From Cellulosimicrobium sp. Marseille-Q4280 (GTDB lineage: Bacteria > Actinomycetota > Actinomycetes > Actinomycetales > Cellulomonadaceae), in NCBI RefSeq assembly GCF_943181405.1, contig NZ_CALPBY010000005.1, positions 186,001 through 250,000 of the forward strand: a stretch of 64,000 bases of DNA. Direction: 5' to 3'. The notes under the pieces were generated by a model, which saw only the letters and a program-made list of their open reading frames with translations, was not told where the DNA came from and searched no databases. This document shows, in pieces, positions 11,162-19,067 of the stretch. Every line of letters starts with the position of its first letter. Position 1 is the first letter of the stretch. The translations under genes and the position numbers were made by a program.

Positions 11162-12598
11162 ATGAGCCGCTCCGCTCCCCTGCCAGACGCCGCCCCCCGC
11201 CCGCCGGGGTCAGGTCGGCTCGCCCCGGTCGTGGCGGCCCTGACCACCGCCGCTCTGCTCGCGACGACCGCGGCCGTGGCGACCGCGACGGCGCGGTCCG
11301 CCGCCGCCGCGGAGGCCGACGTGCCGCCCGGCATCCACGTGGTCGACGGCCGGATCGCCGAGGCCGACGGCACGGATCTCGTGCTGCGCGGCGTGAACCA
11401 CGCGCACACCTGGTACACGCACACGACCGACTCGTTCGCCGACATCAAGGCCGCGGGCGCGAACTCGGTTCGCGTCGTGCTGTCCAGCGGCGACCAGTGG
11501 ACGCGCAACACCCCGGAGGACGTCGCGAACGTCGTCGACCTGTGCGAGGAGAACCGCCTCGTCTGCATCCTCGAGGTGCACGACACGACGGGCTACGGCG
11601 ACCAGTACGCGCCGGCAGCCGGGACGCTCGACCAGGCCGTCGACTACTGGGAGGACCTGTACCCGACGCTCGCCGGGACCGAGGACTTCGTCATGGTCAA
11701 CATCGGGAACGAACCGTTCGGCAACGACGCGACCGTGAACCAGCGGTGGGCCCCGGAGACGTCCGACGCGATCCAGCGCCTGCGCACCATCGGGTACGAG
11801 CACGCGATCGTGGTCGACGCCCCGAACTGGGGGCAGGACTGGACGAACATCATGCGCGCGGAGGCGGCCGGCGTGTTCGCGGCCGACCCAGACGCCAACA
11901 CGGTCTTCTCCATCCACATGTACGGCGTGTACGCGGACCCCGCGACGGTCACGAGCTACCTCGAGCACTTCGTGGACGCCGGGCTGCCGATCATGGTCGG
12001 CGAGTTCGGCTGGAGGCAGACGTCGTCCGACGTGGACGAGGACGTCGTCCTCGCCGAGGCCGCGCGGCTCGACCTCGGCTGGCTCGCGTGGTCCTGGAGC
12101 GGCAACACCGACCCGTACCTCGACATGGTCCTCGGCTTCGACCCGGCGACCCCGAGCGCGTGGGGGACACGCATCATCGACGGACCGCAGGGCCTGCGGG
12201 AGACGGCGGTCGAGGCGTCCTGGTTCGACGGCCCGACCGACCCGACCGATCCGACCGACCCGACGGATCCGACCGACCCGACCGACCCGCCGGCCGACGA
12301 CGTGTGCACCGCGACGGTGCGGGTCGCGGGCTCGTGGCCGGGCGGCTGGCAGGGCGAGCTCGTCGTGACGGCCGGCGACGAGGCGATCGACGACTGGACC
12401 GCGACGTTCGCCCTCCCGGCCGGCGTGACCGTGGCCCAGCTCTGGGGCGGCGTGCACACCACCACCGCCGCCGGCGTCCAGGTGACGAACGCCGCGTGGA
12501 ACGGCTCGCTCGCCGCGGGCGGCTCGGCCACGGCCGGGTTCATCGGCACGGGCACGGCGCCGAGCACGGCCCCCGAGGTCGCCTGCACCTCGGGCTGA
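11162..12598 (+). CDS. Secreted GH5 (subfamily 8-like) endo-1,4-beta-mannanase with CBM2
   Basis: This 478-residue protein begins with a signal peptide (hydrophobic stretch about residues 22-45, Ala-rich cleavage region). The GH5 catalytic domain (about 55-355) shows RGVNHAHTWY, GANSVRVVLSSG, LEVHDTTGYG, the acid/base Glu in NIGNEPFGN and the nucleophile Glu in VGEFGWRQ. These resemble bacterial mannanases of GH5_8 more than cellulases. Six PTD repeats form a linker, followed by a C-terminal CBM2-like module (about 380-478, bounded by two cysteines). It would hydrolyse mannan outside the cell. ATG 11162 has GAGGA six bases upstream. Confidence 0.9.
   Translation: MSRSAPLPDAAPRPPGSGRLAPVVAALTTAALLATTAAVATATARSAAAAEADVPPGIHVVDGRIAEADGTDLVLRGVNHAHTWYTHTTDSFADIKAAGANSVRVVLSSGDQWTRNTPEDVANVVDLCEENRLVCILEVHDTTGYGDQYAPAAGTLDQAVDYWEDLYPTLAGTEDFVMVNIGNEPFGNDATVNQRWAPETSDAIQRLRTIGYEHAIVVDAPNWGQDWTNIMRAEAAGVFAADPDANTVFSIHMYGVYADPATVTSYLEHFVDAGLPIMVGEFGWRQTSSDVDEDVVLAEAARLDLGWLAWSWSGNTDPYLDMVLGFDPATPSAWGTRIIDGPQGLRETAVEASWFDGPTDPTDPTDPTDPTDPTDPPADDVCTATVRVAGSWPGGWQGELVVTAGDEAIDDWTATFALPAGVTVAQLWGGVHTTTAAGVQVTNAAWNGSLAAGGSATAGFIGTGTAPSTAPEVACTSG
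12233..12286 (+). repeat. 9-bp tandem repeat encoding the PTD linker
   Basis: Six consecutive 9-base units encode Pro-Thr-Asp between the GH5 domain and the CBM2. Codon usage differs slightly between units (gac/gat, acc/acg). Such linkers can change copy number by slippage. Confidence 0.85.
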
Positions 12599-12610
12599 CG
12601 CGCTCGACCT

Positions 12611-12670
12611 GCCGAGCCCCGGGTCGTGCGCCGATCAGCGTCGTCTGAGGCGCACGACCCGGGGTTCGGC
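12611..12670. terminator. Long hairpin after the mannanase (22-bp arms)
   Basis: 12611-12632 and 12649-12670 are inverted repeats matching at 21 of 22 positions, with a 16-base loop. It starts 12 bp after the mannanase stop and probably ends its transcript. Confidence 0.75.
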
Positions 12671-12760
12671 GTGCTGGACGGCGGAGATGCCGTCGGCGTT
12701 CGCGCCGAGCGACCGGGGAGACCCGCAGAGGTCGACGGCGTCGCGGACTACCCTCACGAG

Positions 12761-13711
12761 GTGGCCCTCTCCGACCGCGCCCTCCTGCTCGAGCAGCTCG
12801 ACCTGCGCACCGACTGCTCGCGCTGCACGGGCCTGTGCTGCGTCGCGCTGACGCTCACGCGCTCGGCGGACTTCGCGATCGACAAGCCCGCCGGCGAGCC
12901 GTGCCCCAACCTCCGCGAGGACTTCGGGTGCGCCATCCACGCCCGGCTCCGGTCGTCCGGGTTCCCCGGCTGCACGGCGTACGACTGCCTCGGCGCGGGC
13001 CAGCGCGTCACGGCGGTCGTCCGCGCCGCGCACGGCGGCGCGACGTGGCGCGACGACCCTGCGGCCGCGCGCGACGCGTTCGCCGCGCTCCCCGTCGTGA
13101 CCCAGGTCCACGAGCTCCTCTGGTACCTCAGCGAGGTCCTCGCCCACCCCGACGCCGCCCCTGTGCACGACGACGTCCGCACGGCCCTCGACGGGACCTC
13201 GCCACTCGCGGACCTCGCCCCCGCAGACCTGCTCGCGCTCGACGTCGACGCGGTACGCCGTCGGGTCGGCCCGGTGATCGACCGGGCGAGCGCGCTGGTG
13301 CGTGGTGCTGCCGCCGGTCGTCGTCCCGCCGCCACCCGCGAACGTCCCTCCGCCACGCGAACTCGTCCTTCCGGCACCGGCACCGGCACCCATGCCGCAC
13401 CGAGCACGTCACGTCCCGCGGCGACCGTGCGCCGTCGGCTGCGACCGGGAGCGGACCTCGTCGGCGCGCAGCTCCGAGGCCTCGACCTCACCGGTGCCGA
13501 CCTGCGGGGCGCCCTGCTGCTCGGCGCCGACCTGCGGGGGGCGGACCTCGCCGCCGTCGACCTGCTGGGCGCGGACCTGCGGGGCGCGGACGTCCGTGGC
13601 GCCGACCTCTCCCGCGCGCTCTTCGTGCTCCCGGCCCAGGTCGGCGCGGCGCAGGGCGACCCCGCGACCCGGCTCCCGGCTGTGCTCGACCACCCGTCGC
13701 ACTGGACCTGA
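12761..13711 (+). CDS. Cys-cluster N-terminal / pentapeptide-repeat C-terminal protein
   Basis: The 316-residue protein has an N-terminal cysteine motif CSRCTGLCC (about residues 20-28) and further cysteines (CPNL, CAIH, CTAYDCLG), resembling YkgJ-like metal-binding cysteine clusters. A Thr/Arg/Pro-rich linker follows. The C-terminus (about 235-300) is a right-handed pentapeptide-repeat helix of A(D)LxG units (GADLRGADLAAVDLLGADLRG). Related pairings occur in actinobacteria without a known role; metal binding is inferred from the cysteines. GTG 12761 is the first start consistent with the conserved region. Confidence 0.75.
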   Translation: MALSDRALLLEQLDLRTDCSRCTGLCCVALTLTRSADFAIDKPAGEPCPNLREDFGCAIHARLRSSGFPGCTAYDCLGAGQRVTAVVRAAHGGATWRDDPAAARDAFAALPVVTQVHELLWYLSEVLAHPDAAPVHDDVRTALDGTSPLADLAPADLLALDVDAVRRRVGPVIDRASALVRGAAAGRRPAATRERPSATRTRPSGTGTGTHAAPSTSRPAATVRRRLRPGADLVGAQLRGLDLTGADLRGALLLGADLRGADLAAVDLLGADLRGADVRGADLSRALFVLPAQVGAAQGDPATRLPAVLDHPSHWT

Positions 13712-13810
13712 GCGCGACCGTCCGGTACCTGGTGCGCGGATCAGCAGCGCGAGCCGACGACGGCGAGCACCGGGTGCCCACCACCGCACGTCCTGCCGAA
13801 GGGTCGCGCC

Positions 13811-15211
13811 TCAGCGTCGCCCCGCGTCGCCGGTCCGCTCCACCCTGCCGAGCCTGAGCGCGGCGGGCACGGCGACGACGAGGAACGCCACGAGGATCGC
13901 CGCCGCACCCCAGGCGAGCGCCGAGTACGACCACAGCGCGATCACCCCGCCCGCGAGGAGCCCGCCGAGGGCGCCCCCGGCGTTCATCGAGAGGTCGGAG
14001 ACGCCCTGCACGGCCGTGCGCGACGACGCGGGCGTCGCGTCCACCAGCAGCGCCGATCCGGCGACGAGACCGCACGACCACCCGATGCCCAGCAGCACGA
14101 GCCCGACGGTCAGCCGCGCCGAGTCGTCGCTCGGCGCCCCCGCCACGACGACGGCCGCCGCGAGCAGCACCACGCCGCCGACCACCAGGACGCGCGCGTG
14201 GCCGACACGGTCCGCGAGCCACCCGATCACCGGGCTGAGCGCGTACATCCCGGCGATGTGGGCGCTGATGACGAGCCCGACGACCTGGAGCGTCGCCCCG
14301 CCGTGGTTCATGTGCACGGGCGTCATCGACATGAGCCCGACCATCACGAGGTGGCTCACGACCACCGCTCCGAGCGCGAGCCGGGCCGCTCCCGACGACC
14401 GCACCACGTCCCACCCGGCCCGGATCCCGCCCGCGGCTCGTCCCGTCGCCGGTCCTGCTGCTGTCCCGGGCGCGGGCGCCGCTGCCACGGCCGGCGGCAC
14501 GGTCGGCGGCACGGTCGGCGGCACCGTGCCCGACGGCGCACGGGCCGCGGCGGCGACGTGCAGCGGGTCCGGGCGCAACCACACCCACACGACGAGCGCT
14601 GCGGCGACGAACGCGACGGTCGCGAGGAGATAGGGCGCGGCGGTCGGCCCGGCGTCGCCCGCCACCTCGGCGGCGGTGTGGCCCGCGTGGTCCGAGGTCG
14701 TGGCGGCGCCGGAGCCGACACGGTCGGCGAGACCGCCGAGCGTCGGCCCGAGGACCGAGCCGATCGTCGTCGCCCACACCACGACCGACAGGTCCGTCGC
14801 CCGGCGCTCCGGCGTCGCGAGGTCGGTCGCGGCGAACCGCGACGCGAGGCCCGCCGCGGAGCCCGCGCCGAACAGGACCATCGCGACGACGAGCGCAGGC
14901 CACGACCCGAGCCACGTCGCGACCGCGGCCCCGAGGGCCCCGACCGCGGCGAGCCCGAAGCCGCTGGTGAGCGAGCGCCGTCGGCCGTGCCGCGCGGCCA
15001 GGCGCGCGAGGGGCAGCGCCACGGCCGCCGCACCCACGACGGCCGCGGTCTGCGTGAGGCCCGCCACGGCATCGGACCCGGACAGCTCGGACGCGATGAG
15101 CGAGCTCACCGCGATCCCCGTCGCGACGCCGACGCCGGCGAGCACCTGGCTCGCGGCGAGGGTCGCGACCGTCCGGCGCTGGGTGCGGGCGATGTCGGGG
15201 CTCGTCGTCAC
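13811..15211 (-). CDS. Major facilitator superfamily exporter-like transporter
   Basis: The 466-residue membrane protein has about 12 hydrophobic segments in two halves split by a Pro/Ala-rich cytoplasmic loop (about residues 225-265). MFS signature-like loops RHGRRRS (TM2-3) and GWLADRVGHARVL (TM8-9) are present. It has the drug/metabolite-proton antiporter appearance; the substrate is unknown. GTG 15211 begins VTTSPDIARTQRR. It lies downstream of and in the same direction as the orphan binding-protein gene, but a strong hairpin (15231-15264) separates them. Confidence 0.85.
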   Translation of the reverse strand: MTTSPDIARTQRRTVATLAASQVLAGVGVATGIAVSSLIASELSGSDAVAGLTQTAAVVGAAAVALPLARLAARHGRRRSLTSGFGLAAVGALGAAVATWLGSWPALVVAMVLFGAGSAAGLASRFAATDLATPERRATDLSVVVWATTIGSVLGPTLGGLADRVGSGAATTSDHAGHTAAEVAGDAGPTAAPYLLATVAFVAAALVVWVWLRPDPLHVAAAARAPSGTVPPTVPPTVPPAVAAAPAPGTAAGPATGRAAGGIRAGWDVVRSSGAARLALGAVVVSHLVMVGLMSMTPVHMNHGGATLQVVGLVISAHIAGMYALSPVIGWLADRVGHARVLVVGGVVLLAAAVVVAGAPSDDSARLTVGLVLLGIGWSCGLVAGSALLVDATPASSRTAVQGVSDLSMNAGGALGGLLAGGVIALWSYSALAWGAAAILVAFLVVAVPAALRLGRVERTGDAGRR

Positions 15212-15230
15212 GTGGCGACACTAGGTGCCG

Positions 15231-15264
15231 GGCGGCCCGGGTGCGAGCACCGGCCCGGGCCGCC
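15231..15264 (-). terminator. GC-rich hairpin after the orphan binding-protein gene
   Basis: GGCGGCCCGGG (15231-15241) pairs perfectly with CCCGGGCCGCC (15254-15264). It lies 16 bp past the stop of the binding-protein gene on the minus strand and just before the MFS gene start. Confidence 0.6.
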
Positions 15265-15279
15265 GGTCGACCTCGGTCG

Positions 15280-16482
15280 TCAGCCCGCCGTCACGTCGTG
15301 GTCGGTGAAACGGTCCGTGAAGAGGTCCCCGGCCGCGACGTCGCCCAGGTCGCTCCCCTCGCCGGCGAGCACCTCGACGAGGTCCGCGACGAACGCGTCG
15401 ACCCGCGCCATGTCGTACGTGCTGACGGACCCGTCGTCCTCCGGAGCGAGCAGACCCTCGTCGACGAGCGTCTCCGCGCTGTACGCAGCCTCGCCCGCGG
15501 AGTACGGCGAGTAGGAGCCGTCCTGCTCGACGACGCCCACGATGATCTCGTTCACCGCGTCCGGCGAGGCGGCGTAGTCGGCGTTGGCCTGCTGGATCAT
15601 CGGCACGAGCAGCTCGAGGCACGGCGCGAGCTCGTCGAGCCGGTCCGCGCGGACGGACACGTTGGACGCGTACACGTCGTACCCGGCGTCCTTGACGTAG
15701 GCGAACCCGACGGGCTTCGCCCACGCCGGGGTCTCGTGCTCGTAGGTGTACGGCTCCGAGTTGCCGAAGCCCTGCTGGACGACGGTCGGGTCGCCCACGA
15801 ACCGTGCAGGGTTGCCGTCGTAGCTCGTGTCGACCTGGTCGGCGTCGAGGAGGTCGTGCGCGACCATCCACGCGGGGTAGATCTGGTCCGCGGAGACGAC
15901 CACCGGGGCGCCCGAGGCCTGCACGTCCTCGATGCCGGTGAGCTCCGGGTGGGACTCGGGGTCCCACATGAGGATCGCCGGGCTGTGCTTGAGCAGCGGC
16001 GCGACCCCGACGACGGGCGCCTCGGCCGCCGCCGCGACGAGCTGGTCGCCGTGCACGAGCCCCACGGTGATCGCGTCGTCGACGTACATCTGCGACGGCA
16101 CGGACTGGAACCCGATCGCCGGGCCGCCGGCGCGCAGCGTGAGCGCCACGCCGGTGTCCTCGCCGCCGGAGACGAGCGGGCCGGTGACCGAGTGCTGCTC
16201 GGCGTCGACCGTCCACCCGTCGCCGAGCAGCCCGAACACGCCGCCCTGGTCGGACTGCGGCTGCCACTGGAGCTGGACGACGACCTCGTCCGGGCACGTC
16301 CCGGCGAGGACGCCGTCGCCGGACGCGGCGGCCGTACCGGACGCGTCGGCCGCGGAGCCCGGCTCGGTGGCGTCGCCGCACGCGGACAGGACGAGGAGAC
16401 CGACGACGGCGACCGGCAGCGTGCCGAGGCGCGTGCGGGAACGACGTGGGGGAACGGTGCGGGCGGTGCGGGGCGTGACCAT
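15280..16482 (-). CDS. Orphan NMT1/ThiY-like ABC substrate-binding lipoprotein
   Basis: This 400-residue lipoprotein has a basic N-terminus, a hydrophobic segment and the lipobox VLSAC (lipidated Cys about 35). The mature part is collinear with the binding protein at 26894-28084: shared blocks include WQPxSxxG near residue 75, MWDPESH, a QQGF...EPYxYE block and WAKPVG. Such proteins usually deliver pyrimidine-like or sulfonate-like solutes to SsuC/ThiX-type permeases. No permease or ATPase gene adjoins it, so it may use the transporter at 28174-29999. It is divergent from the 2OG oxygenase gene, sharing a 201-bp promoter region. Confidence 0.85.
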   Translation of the reverse strand: MVTPRTARTVPPRRSRTRLGTLPVAVVGLLVLSACGDATEPGSAADASGTAAASGDGVLAGTCPDEVVVQLQWQPQSDQGGVFGLLGDGWTVDAEQHSVTGPLVSGGEDTGVALTLRAGGPAIGFQSVPSQMYVDDAITVGLVHGDQLVAAAAEAPVVGVAPLLKHSPAILMWDPESHPELTGIEDVQASGAPVVVSADQIYPAWMVAHDLLDADQVDTSYDGNPARFVGDPTVVQQGFGNSEPYTYEHETPAWAKPVGFAYVKDAGYDVYASNVSVRADRLDELAPCLELLVPMIQQANADYAASPDAVNEIIVGVVEQDGSYSPYSAGEAAYSAETLVDEGLLAPEDDGSVSTYDMARVDAFVADLVEVLAGEGSDLGDVAAGDLFTDRFTDHDVTAG

Positions 16483-16580
16483 GGTGGCGCTCGCTCTCTG
16501 ACGGGGGCGTGACGACGCTCACTCTGGCGCCCGAACGATGACATGCAATCTCCATCTGGTTTCGGGACTGTAAAACCTCG

Positions 16581-16597
16581 ATCGCATACCGCGATGC
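16581..16597. promoter_or_regulatory. Palindrome in the divergent promoter of the binding protein and oxygenase
   Basis: ATCGC-ATACC-GCGAT (16581-16595), overlapping GCAT-N6-ATGC, is an inverted repeat in the middle of the 201-bp divergent region. A TTGACG (16601-16606) beside it could be a -35 for the oxygenase gene. A GntR regulator gene is downstream, so this is a plausible operator, by position only. Confidence 0.35.
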
Positions 16598-16683
16598 CCC
16601 TTGACGGCACTAGGCCGTGCTGGATTACATGGCATCACCGTCCAGCGACACCGCCAGGGACCGGACCTCCAGAGGGAGTCACC

Positions 16684-17673
16684 ATGACCGACACCTACGC
16701 ACTCGCCGAGCTGCAGAAGGAGTCGAGGATGGGCGGCGTCGGCACCGAGAACGCCGACCGCACCATCCCGCGCATCGACCTGTCCGACTTCGAGTCGCGG
16801 CGCGCCGAGATCACCGAGGAGCTGTGGACCGCCGCGACGGAGATCGGCTTCTTCCAGCTCGTGAACCACGGCATCCCGCAGGACCAGGTGGACCGCGTGT
16901 TCGCCGAGTCCGCACGGTTCTTCTCGCTGCCCGACGACACCAAGGCCCGCTACCCGCTCGCGCCGGGGACGAACGCCGGCTGGGAGAAGCTCTCGCAGAC
17001 CCGCCCGTCGGTGGGCACGCCGGACCAGAAGGAGTCCTTCCAGGTCACGCGCCCCCGCATGGAGGGCCTGTGGCCGGACGACACCGAGCTCGCGGGCTTC
17101 CAGGACTTCGTGCTCGGGTTCGAGGCGCAGTGCTGGGACCTCGCCATGCGCGTCCTGTCCTGCTTCGCCGAGAAGCTCGGGTTCGACCGCGACTTCTTCG
17201 CCCGCGCGCACGACCCGGAGTCCGCCGAGTACCAGTCGACCCTGCGGCTCATCCACTACCTGCCCGTCCCCGAGGAGCAGAAGGGCCGTCCCGGCGTCTG
17301 GCGCGCGGGCGCGCACACCGACTTCGACTGCCTCACGCTGCTGTTCCAGCGCGACGGCCAGGGCGGGCTGCAGGTGTGCCCCGGCCGCGACGCCGACGCG
17401 CAGGAGTGGACGCCCGTCACGCCGTCGGACGACGCGATCACGTGCAACATCGGCGACATGCTCATGCGCTGGAGCGACGACCGCCTGCTCTCCAACTTCC
17501 ACCGCGTGAAGCTCCCCGGTGAGGGTGACTACACGGGGTCGCGCTTCTCCATCCCGTTCTTCGCGCAGGCGAACCGCGACGTCCTCATCGAGACGCCGCT
17601 CGGCACCTACCCGCCGATCACCGCGCACGACTACCTGCAGGAGCGGGTGCGCGCGAACTACCGCAAGGGCTGA
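16684..17673 (+). CDS. Isopenicillin-N-synthase-family 2-oxoglutarate/Fe(II) oxygenase
   Basis: The 329-residue enzyme has the DIOX_N domain (about residues 28-110) and the 2OG-FeII_Oxy domain. Fe(II) ligands are visible as H211-x-D213 (AGAHTDFDCLTLL) and H273 (SNFHRVKLP), with the co-substrate-binding R287-x-S289 (GSRFSIPFF), so it should be active. The superfamily includes thymine-7-hydroxylase as well as antibiotic and hormone enzymes; the substrate here is unknown. Context next to an NMT1-like binding protein and amidohydrolase genes suggests oxidation of a small imported compound. GAGGGAG precedes ATG 16684. The GntR gene starts 33 bp after the stop. Confidence 0.88.
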   Translation: MTDTYALAELQKESRMGGVGTENADRTIPRIDLSDFESRRAEITEELWTAATEIGFFQLVNHGIPQDQVDRVFAESARFFSLPDDTKARYPLAPGTNAGWEKLSQTRPSVGTPDQKESFQVTRPRMEGLWPDDTELAGFQDFVLGFEAQCWDLAMRVLSCFAEKLGFDRDFFARAHDPESAEYQSTLRLIHYLPVPEEQKGRPGVWRAGAHTDFDCLTLLFQRDGQGGLQVCPGRDADAQEWTPVTPSDDAITCNIGDMLMRWSDDRLLSNFHRVKLPGEGDYTGSRFSIPFFAQANRDVLIETPLGTYPPITAHDYLQERVRANYRKG

Positions 17674-17706
17674 GATGCAGGGCGCCGGCCTCGGTTACAG
17701 TGCCGC

Positions 17707-18378
17707 ATGACCACCGCCGAGACCGGCGCCCTCCTCGCCGAGTCCGTGTACCGCTCGCTCGTCGACAAGATCTTCGAGGGCGCGCTTCCGCCCGGCGCAC
17801 CGCTGAGCGTCCCCGCCCTCGCCGCGAGCCTCGACGTCAGCCGCAGCCCCGTCCGCGAGTCGGTCCAGCGCCTCATCCACGAGGGCCTCGCGGTGCACGT
17901 CCCGCACGCCGGCTCGCGCGTCCTGCGGCTCGACGAGGACGCGGTGCGCGACGTCCTCGCGGTCCGCGAGGTGCTCGACGGCCTCGCCGCCCAGGAGGCG
18001 GCGCGCCGCGCGTCGTCCGCCGAGGTGGGCGAACTCGGCGGCCTCGTCGACCGTCAGGCCGCGCTCCTCGAAGAGCCGGCCGACCCTCTGCGTGACGCCC
18101 GGCTCGACGTCGAGCTCCACTCCCGCGTCCGCGAGCTCTCCGGCAACCGCCCCCTCGTCGACGCCCTGCGGCGCCTCGACGCCCAGGCGCACCTGTACAC
18201 GTCGGGCATGTGGGCCGAGCGGGCCAACCGCGCGCACGCCGTCGTCGAGCACCGCCGCATCGTCGAGGCCGTCGCGGCAGGCGACGCCGACGGCGCCCGC
18301 ACTGCCGCGAGCGCCCACGTCGCCGCGATCGGCGTCCGCATGCGCCGCTGGCGCGCCGCCCCCGACACGGTGTCCTGA
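17707..18378 (+). CDS. GntR-family (FCD/FadR type) transcriptional regulator
   Basis: This 223-residue regulator has an N-terminal winged helix (about residues 10-75; LDVSRSPVRESVQRLIHEGLAV is the recognition region) and an all-helical FCD ligand domain (about 85-215). The FCD metal-binding residues appear as D/H positions in DVELHSRVRELSGN and the HRRIVEAV segment. FCD regulators usually respond to small carboxylates and control adjacent catabolic genes. ATG 17707 lies 5 bases after TACAGT, a -10-like box, so it may be leaderless. It probably regulates the oxygenase/binding-protein pair. Confidence 0.9.
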   Translation: MTTAETGALLAESVYRSLVDKIFEGALPPGAPLSVPALAASLDVSRSPVRESVQRLIHEGLAVHVPHAGSRVLRLDEDAVRDVLAVREVLDGLAAQEAARRASSAEVGELGGLVDRQAALLEEPADPLRDARLDVELHSRVRELSGNRPLVDALRRLDAQAHLYTSGMWAERANRAHAVVEHRRIVEAVAAGDADGARTAASAHVAAIGVRMRRWRAAPDTVS

Positions 18379-18407
18379 CGCTCCGCGAGCCGTGCGAGAC
18401 TACGCGC

Positions 18408-19061
18408 GTGACCAGCGATAACGGTGCACCGCGGCGGCGGGCATGGAAGCGAGACTGGAGCGCCACCGTCGTCACCATGATCGTCGCCGTCCTCCCTGTC
18501 GCCGGGGCGTTCGGCCTGGGCGTCCTGGGCATGCACATCCGTGGAGATCTCTCCACCACAGGGCTGCTCTGGGTCTTCGGCGGAGTCGTAGTCCTCGTAC
18601 TCGCGATCGCCACGGTGATCACCGACGCCCAGCATCGGCAGTTCCAGGCGGTCGCTCGCGCGTTCCCACGCACCGTGCGGCTCATTGTCGGGCCGATCGG
18701 CATGGCCCCGGCGGATCCCCCGGTCAACCACCGACGCATCCGGTCGCTCAAGGACCTGCCGCCCCTCTACGTACTCGTCATCTCGCAGGCGCAGGTCGAC
18801 CTCCGAATTCTCTCGACCCTGGCCCTCGTCACGCGGCTGCGACGTGAGGGCCTGTCCGTCCGTGAGCGGTTCGAGACCTTCGGCCCTATCCACGACCGCA
18901 GGACGATCGAACTGACGAACCACGGTGACCGCATCCACGTCGCCGTCCAGGCGTCGCCGCCCGGCCGGTTCGGCCAGCGTGCGGCGCTCCGGAGCCATGA
19001 CCTCGCCCTCCGTGCTCTCGGCCGGATCTCCCCGGACCTCAAGATCTCCTCGCCCTCCTGA
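18408..19061 (+). CDS. Hypothetical protein with two N-terminal membrane helices
   Basis: I do not recognise this 217-residue protein. It has two hydrophobic segments (about residues 20-42 and 52-74) followed by a soluble C-terminal domain (about 75-217) with mixed alpha/beta character and the segment LKDLPPLYVLVISQAQVDLR. Third-position GC is visibly lower than in neighbouring genes, which may indicate recent acquisition. GTG 18408 follows GAGACT closely. It ends 6 bp from the convergent amidohydrolase stop and interrupts the catabolic block. Confidence 0.65.
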   Translation: MTSDNGAPRRRAWKRDWSATVVTMIVAVLPVAGAFGLGVLGMHIRGDLSTTGLLWVFGGVVVLVLAIATVITDAQHRQFQAVARAFPRTVRLIVGPIGMAPADPPVNHRRIRSLKDLPPLYVLVISQAQVDLRILSTLALVTRLRREGLSVRERFETFGPIHDRRTIELTNHGDRIHVAVQASPPGRFGQRAALRSHDLALRALGRISPDLKISSPS

Positions 19062-19067
19062 TCGACG

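Noticed and set aside
15231-15264. REP-like mobile palindrome
   Set aside because: A single GC-rich hairpin placed right after a gene is more simply a terminator.
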